From the NCBI GenBank assembly GCA_900545265.1, contig UQYI01000002.1, positions 62,001 to 126,000 on the forward strand: a DNA stretch of 64,000 bases, given 5' to 3'. Below are positions 35,342 through 45,216 of this stretch, piece by piece. This DNA is from an uncultured Eubacteriales bacterium (lineage in GTDB: Bacteria > Bacillota > Clostridia > Christensenellales > CAG-138). Both the position numbers and the translations under genes were made by a program. The notes below the pieces were generated by a model that saw only the letters and a program-made list of their open reading frames with translations, had not been told where the DNA came from and did no database searches. Numbering within the stretch: the stretch's first letter is position 1; the number at the start of each line of letters is the position of its first letter.

Positions 35342-35362
35342 AACGCCCTGCGGGGCGTTTTT
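35342..35362 (+). terminator. Terminator after the membrane protein gene
   Basis: AACGCCC/GGGCGTT hairpin followed by a T run, 19 bases after the stop. Confidence 0.8.
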
Positions 35363-35472
35363 TCATATTAGTAGATGGTCCGCATCGGGATACGGTACGC
35401 CTTTCATTTGTAAAAAACGCATACGCAGCATGGTCCGTGCCCGCTCGAAAACTGCGCGGCGCTCGTAATGCG

Positions 35473-35569
35473 GGGGGCGCACGTTCCGGCTGCGCCGGAA
35501 CTCTGCGGGGCTCACAGCCCCGCAGGCGTGCCTCCGGCACGCAGTGCGCCCCCACAATCCCTGTATACG
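35473..35569 (+). repeat. Cloverleaf intergenic repeat, copy E (inverted core)
   Basis: The outer stem GGGGGCGCAC (35473-35482) pairs with GTGCGCCCCC (35544-35553). Hairpin order and upstream flank match copy D. GTATACG is at 35563-35569, nine bases from the stem rather than seven. It sits between convergent genes, about 1 kb from copy D. Confidence 0.83.
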
Positions 35570-35650
35570 CCTCCACCCACTTTTCCACTCCACCCCGTTT
35601 TACTGTATCCCGTTTCTAAATACGAGCTTCCCTTCTTTATTCCCACACAA

Positions 35651-35674
35651 AAAGCGCTCCCTTGGGAGCGCTTT
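35651..35674 (-). terminator. Terminator after etfA
   Basis: AAAGCGCTCCC/GGGAGCGCTTT hairpin, T-rich on both strands; it closes the butyrate operon. Confidence 0.8.
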
Positions 35675-35698
35675 TGCATTTTGATTGGACTTCCGGCC

Positions 35699-36805
35699 TT
35701 ATTTGCCTTCCTTAGCTGCCTTGATCTCTTTGATCATCTCGGGCACTACCTTGAACAGGTCCCCTACGATGCCATAATTGGCCACCGTAAAGATGGGAGC
35801 ACCGTCATTCTTGTTCACGGCAATAATGGTCTCAGAATCCTGCATACCGGCTACATGCTGAATGGCGCCAGAAATGCCCAGGGCTACATACAGCCGGGGA
35901 TGCACGGTCTTGCCGGTCTGCCCCACCTGATGGTCATTTGTGATCCAGCCTGCATCCACCACCGCACGGGAGGCGCCTACCACGCCGCCCAGCACACCGG
36001 CCAGCTCTTCAGCCAGCGCAATGCCCTTTTCGGGATCCTTGCTGATGCCCCGGCCAACGGCTACTACAACGTCGGCCCCTACCAGATCTACCATCTTCCG
36101 CGCCATCTTCTCGATCTTGAGAATCTGCACATGGATATCGTCTGCGGTCAGATCCGTCTTTACATTCTCGATGATGCACTTGTCGGCGCCTGCCTGATCA
36201 AACTCCTGTGTCTGCATAACGCCGGGGCGCACCGTAGACATCTGCGGCCGGAACCGAGGGCAGATAATGGTGGCCATCAAATGCCCGCCAAATGCCGGAC
36301 GGGTCATCTTCAGATTGGTGTTCTCTTCGAACTTTGTGTTATCCACATCAATGGTGGAGGTGCTCTTAAGGAATGCCTTGTACTTCTCTACATCCACATC
36401 CAGATGGGTGCAGTCGGCGGTAAGGCCGGTATGCAGTCTGGCGGCGCAGCGTGGACCGAGATCCCGGCCCAGATTGGTAGCGCCGATCAGCACGATTTCC
36501 GGCTTCTTCTCCTCGATCAGGTCGCAAAGCACCTTGGCATATCCATCGGTGGTATAGTCCTTCAGCAGGGGGCTGTCCGCATAATAGACCCGGTCGGCTC
36601 CGTAGCCGCCCAGTGCCTTCAGGTGGTCTGCTTCCAGGCCGCTGCCCAGCACCACGCCGCACAGCTCTACCTTCAGATCATCGGCCAGCTTCCGGCCTTC
36701 GCTGAGCAGCTGATAGCTGATGCTCTGGAGCAGGCCTTCCCGCTGCTCACAAAATACCCATACGCCCTTGAAGGCGGCAGTATCCGTGCAGTTGTATTCA
36801 GCCAT
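35699..36805 (-). CDS. etfA: Electron transfer flavoprotein alpha subunit
   Basis: A 368-residue alpha subunit of the ETF that works with butyryl-CoA dehydrogenase in flavin-based electron bifurcation. The N-terminal domain shows ATNLGRDLGPRCAARLHTGLTADCT. The C-terminal FAD-binding domain shows VVAVGRGISKDPEKG, LGGVVGASRAVVDAGW, VGQTGKTVHPRLYVALGISGAIQH and IIAVNKNDGAPIF. It is the last gene of the thl-crt-hbd-bcd-etfB-etfA operon. Confidence 0.96.
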   Translation of the reverse strand: MAEYNCTDTAAFKGVWVFCEQREGLLQSISYQLLSEGRKLADDLKVELCGVVLGSGLEADHLKALGGYGADRVYYADSPLLKDYTTDGYAKVLCDLIEEKKPEIVLIGATNLGRDLGPRCAARLHTGLTADCTHLDVDVEKYKAFLKSTSTIDVDNTKFEENTNLKMTRPAFGGHLMATIICPRFRPQMSTVRPGVMQTQEFDQAGADKCIIENVKTDLTADDIHVQILKIEKMARKMVDLVGADVVVAVGRGISKDPEKGIALAEELAGVLGGVVGASRAVVDAGWITNDHQVGQTGKTVHPRLYVALGISGAIQHVAGMQDSETIIAVNKNDGAPIFTVANYGIVGDLFKVVPEMIKEIKAAKEGK

Positions 36806-36824
36806 TGTATTCTTCTCCTCTCTG

Positions 36825-37610
36825 TCAGATCAAATGCTTCTCGTTCAGAAGGCCCACCAGCTTGGCGGCGTCCTCCAGCATTACGCCGGCGCCCTTGACG
36901 GGGGGAGAGAAGGACTTGTATACGTTGGTGGGGGAACCCTGCAGACCGATGGTATCGGTCTCGATAAGGGGATCATCCTTCAACGTGTTGTAATCAAAGA
37001 TATCCAGAGGCTTGTCATAGCACTCGAAGATACCGGAGATGCTCATGTACCTGGGCTGGTTGAGTTCTTTGAGGCAGGTGATCAGGCAGGGGGTCTGGGC
37101 CCGCAGCAGCATATACCCATCCTCCAGCAGGCGCTTGACCACTACAGCTCCTTCTTCCGCACGAATCTCGGCGGCATAGGTGATCTGGGGCAGGTGAAGC
37201 TTTTCGGCGATCTGGGGGCCGACCTGAGCGGTGTCCCCGTCGATGGCCTGCCGGCCGCAGAATACGATGTCATCCTTTTCCAGGCCGATCTTATTCACCG
37301 CCGCCGCCAGGATCTGGCTGGTGGCAAAGGTATCGGAACCGCCAAACTCACGGCCGCTTACCAGCACGGCTCTGTCGCAGCCCCTGGCCAGCAGCTCTCT
37401 GAGCATCCCCTCTGCGGGAGGAGGCCCCATGGAGACCACGATGACCTGACAGCCCGTGGCGTCCTTAAGCTCCAGAGCAGCCTCTACGGCGGCCAGATCG
37501 TCGGGATTTGTAATGGTAGCCATGGCGGCACGATCCATGGTGCCGTCGGGCTTTACCGCAACTTTACCGGAGGTATCCGGAACCTGCTTTACGCAAACGA
37601 TAGCTTTCAT
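36825..37610 (-). CDS. etfB: Electron transfer flavoprotein beta subunit
   Basis: A 261-residue beta subunit: start MKAIVCVKQVPDTSGKVAV, the conserved ALELKDATGCQVIVVSMGP, and the FAD/AMP region DDIVFCGRQAIDGDTAQVGP. With EtfA and Bcd it couples crotonyl-CoA reduction to ferredoxin reduction using NADH. It lies 19 bases upstream of etfA and downstream of bcd. Confidence 0.96.
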   Translation of the reverse strand: MKAIVCVKQVPDTSGKVAVKPDGTMDRAAMATITNPDDLAAVEAALELKDATGCQVIVVSMGPPPAEGMLRELLARGCDRAVLVSGREFGGSDTFATSQILAAAVNKIGLEKDDIVFCGRQAIDGDTAQVGPQIAEKLHLPQITYAAEIRAEEGAVVVKRLLEDGYMLLRAQTPCLITCLKELNQPRYMSISGIFECYDKPLDIFDYNTLKDDPLIETDTIGLQGSPTNVYKSFSPPVKGAGVMLEDAAKLVGLLNEKHLI

Positions 37611-37629
37611 TCTCTTTACCTCGTTCCAA

Positions 37630-38799
<1,170 letters not shown>

Positions 38800-38870
38800 T
38801 CTTTACCTCCTGATATTTGGGGTACAAGGGCCTCCGCCTTCCGGCGAAGGCCCCGGAAACGCTCTTTGGC

Positions 38871-39743
38871 TTACTTGGCGTCGATGGCCGTCTTGGTGCG
38901 GTCTGCGTTGTAAATATAGAAACCCTTGCCGGTCTTGCAGCCCAGATTGCCGCTGCGGACCATCTTTCTCAGCAGGGGGCAGGGACGGTACTTGGTATCG
39001 CCCATTTCGTTATACAGCACTTCCATAATGGCCAGGCACACATCCAGACCAATGAAGTCCCCCAGTTCGAAGGGGCCCATGGGATGGTTGGAGCCCAGCT
39101 TCATGGCGGTGTCGATATCTTCGATGCTGGCTACGCCTTCCATCTTGATGTAGCAGGCTTCGTTGATCTCAGGGATGAGGATACGGTTGACGATAAAGCC
39201 TGCCGCCTCGTTGACCTGCACAGGCACCTTGTTGATGGCCTTGGACAGGTTGGTGATGAACTCTACCATCTCGGGGGTGGTGTTGGCTCCGGCGGTGACT
39301 TCGATGAGCTTCATCCTGTCGGCAGGGTTGAAGAAGTGCATGCCGATCAGGGGCCGGGTCAGGCCGTTGCCGATCTCGGTGATGGACAGGCTGGAGGTGT
39401 TGGAAGCAAAGACAGTCTCCGGCTTGCAGAGCTTATCCAGCTCCTGGAAGGTCTTTTTCTTGACTTCCATGTTCTCAAAGGCAGCTTCCACGATCAGATC
39501 GCAGTCTGCGCACAGATCTTCCTTGACGCCGGGGGTGATGGCAGCCAGAATGGCATCCACTTTCTCCTGGGCGATCTTGCCCTTTTCCACCAGCTTGGCA
39601 TAGCCCTTGGCGATCTTGGCCTTGCCGCCTTCTGCCCACTCCTGCTTGATATCGCAGAGAGCTACTTCATACCCCTCGCACTGTGCAAAAGCCTTGGCAA
39701 TGCCCTGGCCCATGGTGCCTGCGCCGATAACGCCGATTTTCAT
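38871..39743 (-). CDS. hbd: 3-hydroxybutyryl-CoA dehydrogenase
   Basis: A 290-residue NAD(P)-dependent enzyme reducing acetoacetyl-CoA to 3-hydroxybutyryl-CoA. The N-terminal dinucleotide site is GVIGAGTMGQGIAKAFAQCEG, the catalytic segment GLTRPLIGMHFFNPADRMKL, followed by EAAGFIVNRILIPEINEA. Length and order (between crt and bcd) fit the butyrate pathway. Confidence 0.96.
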   Translation of the reverse strand: MKIGVIGAGTMGQGIAKAFAQCEGYEVALCDIKQEWAEGGKAKIAKGYAKLVEKGKIAQEKVDAILAAITPGVKEDLCADCDLIVEAAFENMEVKKKTFQELDKLCKPETVFASNTSSLSITEIGNGLTRPLIGMHFFNPADRMKLIEVTAGANTTPEMVEFITNLSKAINKVPVQVNEAAGFIVNRILIPEINEACYIKMEGVASIEDIDTAMKLGSNHPMGPFELGDFIGLDVCLAIMEVLYNEMGDTKYRPCPLLRKMVRSGNLGCKTGKGFYIYNADRTKTAIDAK

Positions 39744-39825
39744 AGTGTTTCCTCCTGATAAAATTTGAATATCTGCAAAAGGGAAGCTGGGACGGAAGCG
39801 GTACCTCCGCCCGGCATATACTGGA

Positions 39826-40611
39826 TCAGTTGTTGGTGAACACGGCCTTGGGCTTGGGCTTTTCCCGGCTGAGGAAGCAAGCCATGCCTTCTACCTGGTC
39901 GTGGGTCTCGAAGCAGGCGCCAAAGAGCTTTTCTTCAATGGCAACGCCCTCTTCAATGGAGACCTGCATCCCCTCGTTGACGGCCTGTTTGCAGGCACGA
40001 ACGGCAATGGGTGCATTCCAGGCGATCTTGTTGGCCAGCTTCAGCGCATTCTCCATGAGCTCTGCCTGGGGATATACGGCATTGACCAGCCCGATGCGCA
40101 GCGCTTCCTGCGCATCAATGTTCAAAGCGGCATAAAGCATCTGCTTGGCCATGCCCATGCCTACCAGTCGGGCCAGCCGCTGGGTGCCCCCAAAGCCGGG
40201 CGTGATGCCCAGGCCTACCTCGGGCTGCCCGAACACTGCGTTATCGGCCGCCAGGCGGATGTCGCAGCTCATGGCCAGTTCGTTGCCGCCGCCCAGCGCA
40301 AAGCCGTTGACCGCAGCGATGACGGGCAGGGGGAACTTCTCGATATACAGGAAAATATCGTTGCCCAGCTTGCCGAAAGCTTCGCCCTCAGCCTTGGTCA
40401 TGGTGCTCATGGATCCGATATCGGCACCGGCTACAAAGCTTTTTTCCCCTGCGCCGGTAAGCACCACGCAGCGGACGGTGTTCTGATCGATGGCCTCAAA
40501 AGCCGCCTTCAGGTCGGCCAGGACCTCGGGGTTCAGGGCGTTGAGAGCCTTGGGCCTGTCGATGGTGACAACGGCTACGGCTCCCTGGATCTCGGTATTT
40601 ACAAATGCCAT
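39826..40611 (-). CDS. crt: 3-hydroxybutyryl-CoA dehydratase (crotonase)
   Basis: A 261-residue crotonase: IDRPKALNALNPEVLADL, oxyanion-hole motif SFVAGADIGSM (about 62-72), NGFALGGGNELAMSCDIRLA with the first catalytic Glu, and PEVGLGITPGFGGTQRLARLVG with the second. It dehydrates 3-hydroxybutyryl-CoA to crotonyl-CoA. It follows thl by ten bases in the operon. Confidence 0.96.
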   Translation of the reverse strand: MAFVNTEIQGAVAVVTIDRPKALNALNPEVLADLKAAFEAIDQNTVRCVVLTGAGEKSFVAGADIGSMSTMTKAEGEAFGKLGNDIFLYIEKFPLPVIAAVNGFALGGGNELAMSCDIRLAADNAVFGQPEVGLGITPGFGGTQRLARLVGMGMAKQMLYAALNIDAQEALRIGLVNAVYPQAELMENALKLANKIAWNAPIAVRACKQAVNEGMQVSIEEGVAIEEKLFGACFETHDQVEGMACFLSREKPKPKAVFTNN

Positions 40612-40621
40612 GGTATGCTCC

Positions 40622-41809
40622 TTACATCTCCACGATGGTGGCGCAGCCCATACCGCCGCCGATGCACAGGGTGGCCAACCCCTTATGGGCGCCCCGATGC
40701 TTCATGGCGTACAGCAGGGTAACAAGGATACGGCAGCCGGAAGCACCCACGGGGTGGCCCAGAGCCACGGCGCCGCCGTTGACGTTGACCTTGCTCATAT
40801 CAAAGTTCAGTTCCCGGGCTACGGCCACAGACTGAGCAGCAAAGGCTTCGTTGGCTTCGATCAGATCCATATCCTCCACCTTCAGGCCGGTCTTTTCCAT
40901 GACCTTTTTGGTGGCGGCCACGGGGCCGATGCCCATGATGGCAGGATCCACACCGCCCAAAGCGCCGCCGATCCAGGTGGCCATGGGGGTGATGCCCAGT
41001 TCTTTGGCCTTCTCTTCGCTCATGACCACTACAGCGGCAGCGCCGTCGTTAATGGCGGAAGAGTTGCCTGCGGTGACCCGGCCATCGGGCTTGAAGGCGG
41101 GCTTCAGCTTGGCCAGAGCTTCCATGGTGGTGCCGGCACGGGGGCCTTCGTCCGTATCGAATACGATATCGCCCTTCTTATTTTTAATGACTACGGGAAC
41201 GATCTCCTCTTTGAAGGCGCCCGCTGCGATGGCGGCGGAGGCTTTGTTCTGGCTGTTCACGGAGAAAGCGTCCAGTTCTTCCCGGGTAATGCCCCAGCGG
41301 TCGCAGATGTTTTCGGCAGTGATGCCCATGTGGCAGTTGTTGTATACATCCCACAGAGCGTCGTTGACCATGGTATCCACCAGCTCACTCTTACCCATGG
41401 GGTAGCCCATGCGGTAGCCATAGCGGCCCTTCTGGATGGCAAAGGGAGCCATGTCCATGTTTTCTACGCCGCCGGCCACCACAACGTCGGCATCGCCGGC
41501 TTCGATCATCTGAGCCGCCATGTTCACGCAGTGCAGACCGGAACCGCAGACCACGTTGACGGTAACGGCGGGGGTGGTGTAGGGAAGACCGGCATAGATG
41601 GATGCCTGACGGGCTACGTTCTGGCCCAGGCCCGCCTGAATGACGCAGCCCATGTACACATGATCCACCTGCTCCGGCTTGAGCCCTGCCCGGCTCACGG
41701 CCTCGCGAATGACGACCTCGCCCAGCTTGGCGGCGGGAACATTGGACAAAGTGCCGCCAAACTTGCCGATGGCGGTACGGCACGCCGAAGCGATCACAAC
41801 TTTTTTCAT
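40622..41809 (-). CDS. thlA: Acetyl-CoA C-acetyltransferase (thiolase)
   Basis: A 395-residue thiolase condensing two acetyl-CoA to acetoacetyl-CoA. The active-site Cys lies in NVVCGSGLHCVNMAAQ (about 85-100). The C-terminal residues are in ANEAFAAQSVAVARELN, GGAVALGHPVGASGCRI, and CIGGGMGCATIVE. It is the first gene of the butyrate operon, with AGGAGG before the ATG and a 240-base leader upstream. Confidence 0.96.
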   Translation of the reverse strand: MKKVVIASACRTAIGKFGGTLSNVPAAKLGEVVIREAVSRAGLKPEQVDHVYMGCVIQAGLGQNVARQASIYAGLPYTTPAVTVNVVCGSGLHCVNMAAQMIEAGDADVVVAGGVENMDMAPFAIQKGRYGYRMGYPMGKSELVDTMVNDALWDVYNNCHMGITAENICDRWGITREELDAFSVNSQNKASAAIAAGAFKEEIVPVVIKNKKGDIVFDTDEGPRAGTTMEALAKLKPAFKPDGRVTAGNSSAINDGAAAVVVMSEEKAKELGITPMATWIGGALGGVDPAIMGIGPVAATKKVMEKTGLKVEDMDLIEANEAFAAQSVAVARELNFDMSKVNVNGGAVALGHPVGASGCRILVTLLYAMKHRGAHKGLATLCIGGGMGCATIVEM

Positions 41810-41906
41810 GTAGTAGCCTCCTAAGATGTCTCTTTTATTTCAATGACGCACGGCAGTGCGCCCAAAATAAAGCGTAAAAAATGGGGAAAGTGCGGCTTGG
41901 AGTAAA

Positions 41907-41946
41907 AAAAACGCCGCAGGTCATGCGGGCAAAACTTTGCCCGGGG
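41907..41946 (-). terminator. Attenuator-like terminator in the thl operon leader
   Basis: On the minus strand a strong hairpin (CGGGCAAA/TTTGCCCG, about 41928-41945) is followed by a second one, CCGCA/TGCGG, then eight T residues. This terminator lies about 110 bases downstream of the promoter and 100 bases before thlA. The two hairpins abut or compete, suggesting an antitermination or attenuation switch. No known riboswitch class was recognised. Confidence 0.6.
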
Positions 41947-42053
41947 AATAATCCAGAGATAAAGACGGCTCTGCGCACAAGCACCGGGACTTTGTATGGG
42001 GTTTGCGCAGGATCCTCCTTAAAACGGACGCACACAACCTTATTTACGTTGGT

Positions 42054-42082
42054 ATTGTATTATAGATCCGGTCATTTGTCAA
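42054..42082 (-). promoter_or_regulatory. Promoter of the butyrate operon
   Basis: Minus-strand TTGACA (42077-42082) and TACAAT (42054-42059), 17 bases apart. Confidence 0.75.
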
Positions 42083-42211
42083 TCAATATCGGCGCAAATC
42101 ACGGTTTTTTCACAAACAAAAATCTGTTTTTGTATGCATTTTGGGGAAACTGCTCATTTTTCCACGCGTTGTTTTTGGATGCATTTTTGCACGTTTGTGC
42201 AACTGACGCAG

Positions 42212-42240
42212 TTGACGGCAGAGCGTATCCATGCTATAAA
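42212..42240 (+). promoter_or_regulatory. Promoter of the CoA-transferase gene
   Basis: TTGACG (42212-42217) and TATAAA (42235-42240), 17 bases apart, divergent from the butyrate operon promoter. Confidence 0.65.
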
Positions 42241-42319
42241 AATACAAGAGGAAGGGGTTGACCCTGCCCTGCTCCCCCGGGGAGCGATCTTACAGGTGAA
42301 TCGGAGAGGAGAAACGGCC

Positions 42320-43666
42320 ATGAACTATTCGGATATGTACGAGCAGAAACGGATCTCCGCCGCAGAAGCGGCGGCCCTCATCAAGAGCGGGGACTGGGTG
42401 GATTACGGCTGGACCACCGGCACTCCCGTAGCGGTAGACAGAGAGATTGCCAAACGCCTGCCGGAACTGGAAAACGTAAACTTCCGGGGCGGCATCCTTA
42501 TGTGGGAACCGGCCATCTTCCAGATAGAAGCGCCGGAAAAGCATATGACCTGGAACAGCTGGCACATGGGCGGTATTGAACGCAAAGCCATTGCACGTGG
42601 GTTCAGCTTTTATGCGCCTATCCGCTATTCCGAACTGCCCCGGTATTACCGGGAAAGCCCTGATCCTTTGGACGTAGCGGTATTTCAGGTAGCCCCCATG
42701 GATGCCCACGGGTATTTCAACTTCGGTCCCAACGCCAGCCATATGGGAGAGGTCTGCCGCAAGGCAAAGATCGTTATTGTAGAAGTCAACCAGAACATGC
42801 CCCGCTGCCTGGGCGGCTTTGATGAAGGCGTGCACATCAGCGACGTGACCTATATTGTGGAGGGAGATAATCCGCCCATGGGCCAGATGGGGCCCGCCGC
42901 CGCTCCCACCGCCGTGGATGAGGCCGTGGCAAAACTGATCGTGCCCCAGATCCCCGATGGCGCCTGCCTGCAGCTGGGTATCGGCGGCATGCCTAACGCC
43001 GTAGGCAACATGATCGCCCAAAGTGACCTAAAGGATCTGGGCGTACACACGGAAATGTATGTGGATGCCTTTGTGAACATTGCCAGAGCCGGTAAGATCA
43101 CCGGCCGGAAAAAGGCCATCGATCCCGGCCGGCAGGTCTATGCCTTCGGCGCGGGTACCCAGATGCTCTATGACTATCTCCACGATAACCCGGCCTGCAT
43201 GTCTGCTCCGGTGGAATATACCAACGATGTGCGGGTGGTAGCGCAGCTGGATAACTTTATTTCCATCAACAACGCCGTGGACATTGACCTTTTCGGCCAG
43301 GTAAACGCCGAAAGTGCGGGCGTGAAAAACATCTCCGGCGCCGGCGGACAGATGGATTTCGTTATGGGCGCCTATCTGAGCAGGGGCGGCAAGAGCTTCA
43401 TCTGCCTGAGCTCCACCTTCTTTAACAAAAAGACCGGAAAGGCCGAAAGCCGGATTCAGCCCACCCTGACTCCCGGAAGCATTGTGACGGATACCCGTCC
43501 CACGGTGCACTACATCTGCACGGAATACGGTTTGCTGAACCTAAAGGGACTTACGGCCTGGGAACGTGCGGAAGGTCTTATTAACCTGGCCCACCCGGAC
43601 TTCCGCGAAGAGCTCATCGCCCAGGCAGAAAAGATGCACATCTGGCGCCTGTCCAACAAGCGGTAA
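42320..43666 (+). CDS. but: Butyryl-CoA:acetate CoA-transferase
   Basis: A 448-residue family I CoA-transferase that moves CoA from butyryl-CoA to acetate, releasing butyrate. Visible regions are GDWVDYGWTTGTPVAVDREIA, MDAHGYFNFGPNASH, the LGIGGMPNAVG motif, the catalytic Glu region GVHTEMYVDAF (about 240), and KNISGAGGQMDF. ATG at 42320 has GAGGAG upstream; the longer ORF start is in the AT-rich promoter. The sequence alone cannot exclude 4-hydroxybutyrate or propionyl specificity, but the divergent butyrate operon argues for butyrate. Confidence 0.9.
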   Translation: MNYSDMYEQKRISAAEAAALIKSGDWVDYGWTTGTPVAVDREIAKRLPELENVNFRGGILMWEPAIFQIEAPEKHMTWNSWHMGGIERKAIARGFSFYAPIRYSELPRYYRESPDPLDVAVFQVAPMDAHGYFNFGPNASHMGEVCRKAKIVIVEVNQNMPRCLGGFDEGVHISDVTYIVEGDNPPMGQMGPAAAPTAVDEAVAKLIVPQIPDGACLQLGIGGMPNAVGNMIAQSDLKDLGVHTEMYVDAFVNIARAGKITGRKKAIDPGRQVYAFGAGTQMLYDYLHDNPACMSAPVEYTNDVRVVAQLDNFISINNAVDIDLFGQVNAESAGVKNISGAGGQMDFVMGAYLSRGGKSFICLSSTFFNKKTGKAESRIQPTLTPGSIVTDTRPTVHYICTEYGLLNLKGLTAWERAEGLINLAHPDFREELIAQAEKMHIWRLSNKR

Positions 43667-43761
43667 GCGCAGCGATCTGCACGGGGCACACGGAGCCTGA
43701 CCCTCCGCCCGAGGCTGCCTGCAGCGCTGCCCTTCTGTTGTTAAACCGATCCTGTTTTGAA

Positions 43762-43799
43762 AGCGGATCTGCCGCCCGCCGGGGCTGCGGATCCGTTTT
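43762..43799 (+). terminator. Terminator after the CoA-transferase gene, possibly part of repeat F
   Basis: CGGATC pairs with GATCCG around a GC-rich inner helix, then TTTTG. It is homologous to the hairpin at 21344-21382. Confidence 0.65.
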
Positions 43800-43862
43800 G
43801 TTTTGGCAGTTCCACCGTTTTATTGCGCGATGCTCCATGAAAACAGCCGGAAAGCGAGGCGT

Positions 43863-43961
43863 GGGGGCGCACTGCGTGCCTGACGGCACGCCTGCGGGGC
43901 ATGGCCCCGCAGAGTTCCGGCGGCAGAGCCGCCGGAACGTGCGCCCCCGGGCTGCGTATAC
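43863..43961 (+). repeat. Cloverleaf intergenic repeat, copy F
   Basis: The outer stem GGGGGCGCAC (43863-43872) pairs with GTGCGCCCCC (43939-43948) and encloses three hairpins in the order of copies B and C. GTATAC is at 43956-43961, seven bases beyond the stem. It sits between tandem plus-strand genes. Confidence 0.85.
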
Positions 43962-44132
43962 ACTCCCGTCCCGTAAGCCAGCGGCTCCGCTCCATCTGTC
44001 CTTCCCCTTGCATGCAGGCTGTCACAACTCCCCCTTTGTACCGAAAACAATCCATACTTTTACAGTCATTCCGTACTCTTGATTTAATAAACCATTCAGA
44101 CGAATTCGGTCTTTTTTACGTTCTGTGCCGTA

Positions 44133-44161
44133 TTGTCATACGGAATGGATTGTGTTATAGT
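44133..44161 (+). promoter_or_regulatory. Promoter of the hydrogenase cassette
   Basis: TTGTCA (44133-44138) and TATAGT (44156-44161), 17 bases apart, 46 bases before the first gene. Confidence 0.65.
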
Positions 44162-44207
44162 GATGCCAAAGGGAATTTACTATCTTGACTTAAATGAGGA
44201 AAAGGAT

Positions 44208-44948
44208 ATGCAGTTAGAAAAGATGCTGGCCATCCGCAACAACAAGATCGTGTATGTGGACGGCGACACCTGCTACAAGGTTTTTAATGAGGATTACCTC
44301 AAGGAGGATATATTTAAAGAAGCCTATAATCAGGTCCGTGTAGAAAGTCTGGGGCTCAGCGTGCCCAAAGTGCTGAGCGTGACCACCGTGGAGGGCAAGT
44401 GGACCCTCTCCTCCCAGTTCATCCCCGGCAGGACCCTTTCCCGCCTGATGACCCTGGAGCCGGAAAAAAAGGCGGCCTACATGGAGCTTTTTGTCCGGGT
44501 GCAAAGGCAGATGCACAGCCGGAACTGTCCCCAGCTCACCCGCCTGCAGGAGAAGATGGATAACCGCATCAGCCGCACGGATCTGCCCGCCACGGTGCGC
44601 TATTCCCTCCATGAAGATATCCTCTCCATGCCACGGGAGAACCACATCTGCCACGGGGATCTGGTGCCCTCCAATGTGCTCATCCGCAAGGGCGACGGCG
44701 TTCCTTTCATTTTGGACTGGAGCCATGTGACCCGCGGGTATGCCCCTGCCGATGCGGCCCGTACCTATCTGCTTTTTACACTTAATGAAGATAAAGAGGG
44801 TGCAGAGCTGTATCTGTCCCTGTACTGCCGGGAATCCGGTCTGGATGAAAAAGAGATCCGCCGCTGGCTCCCCGCTGTGGCTGCCTCCCAGCTGGTACTG
44901 GGCAATGAGGCCGAACGGGAGATCCTTCATGCCTTTATCGGCGTATAA
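44208..44948 (+). CDS. Aminoglycoside phosphotransferase-like (APH family) kinase
   Basis: A 246-residue protein of the APH/choline kinase fold. The catalytic motif HGDLVPSNVLI (about 170-180) has the Brenner-type Asp and Asn, and ILDWSH supplies the metal-binding Asp. The N-terminal lobe has YKVFNEDYLKEDIFKEA with a likely ATP-binding Lys. It opens the operon that continues with Fe-S proteins, hydrogenases and a protein phosphatase. The substrate could be a small molecule or a protein; drug resistance is unlikely in this context. ATG at 44208 lies after GAGGA. Confidence 0.82.
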   Translation: MQLEKMLAIRNNKIVYVDGDTCYKVFNEDYLKEDIFKEAYNQVRVESLGLSVPKVLSVTTVEGKWTLSSQFIPGRTLSRLMTLEPEKKAAYMELFVRVQRQMHSRNCPQLTRLQEKMDNRISRTDLPATVRYSLHEDILSMPRENHICHGDLVPSNVLIRKGDGVPFILDWSHVTRGYAPADAARTYLLFTLNEDKEGAELYLSLYCRESGLDEKEIRRWLPAVAASQLVLGNEAEREILHAFIGV

Positions 44949-44972
44949 AGTTTTGAAAAGAGGTTTTAGTCT

Positions 44973-45212
44973 ATGACGATTCTGGTCTGCATCGGTTCCT
45001 CCTGTCACATCAAGGGTTCCCGTCAGGTGGTGGAAGCCCTGCAAAAGCTCATCCGGGAGCATCATCTGGGCGACAAAGTCATGCTCCGCGGCACCTTCTG
45101 CCTAGGGCGGTGTCAGGAGGGCGTGTGCGTTTCTATCGGAGACAAATTCTTCTCCGTTTCTCCCGAAAACGTGGAAGCATTCTTCCGGGAAAATGTTCTG
45201 AATAAGGTATAA
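44973..45212 (+). CDS. Thioredoxin-like 2Fe-2S ferredoxin (first copy)
   Basis: A 79-residue protein resembling the NuoE/HydC-type thioredoxin-like ferredoxin: CIGSSCHIKGS (about 6-16) and GTFCLGRCQEGVCVSI (about 41-56), giving the C-x4-C then C-x3-C cluster pattern. It may carry electrons to or from the downstream hydrogenases. It lies 24 bases after the kinase-like gene and four bases before a paralogue. Confidence 0.88.
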   Translation: MTILVCIGSSCHIKGSRQVVEALQKLIREHHLGDKVMLRGTFCLGRCQEGVCVSIGDKFFSVSPENVEAFFRENVLNKV

Positions 45213-45216
45213 TCCC

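Noticed and set aside
41835..42035. Leader peptide gene upstream of thlA
   Set aside because: The 66-codon frame spans the terminator hairpins, does not begin after the AAGGAGG site and has no recognisable composition bias.
44208..44948. Aminoglycoside resistance gene
   Set aside because: The fold matches APH enzymes, but the operon context (Fe-S proteins, hydrogenases, phosphatase) gives no reason to infer drug resistance.
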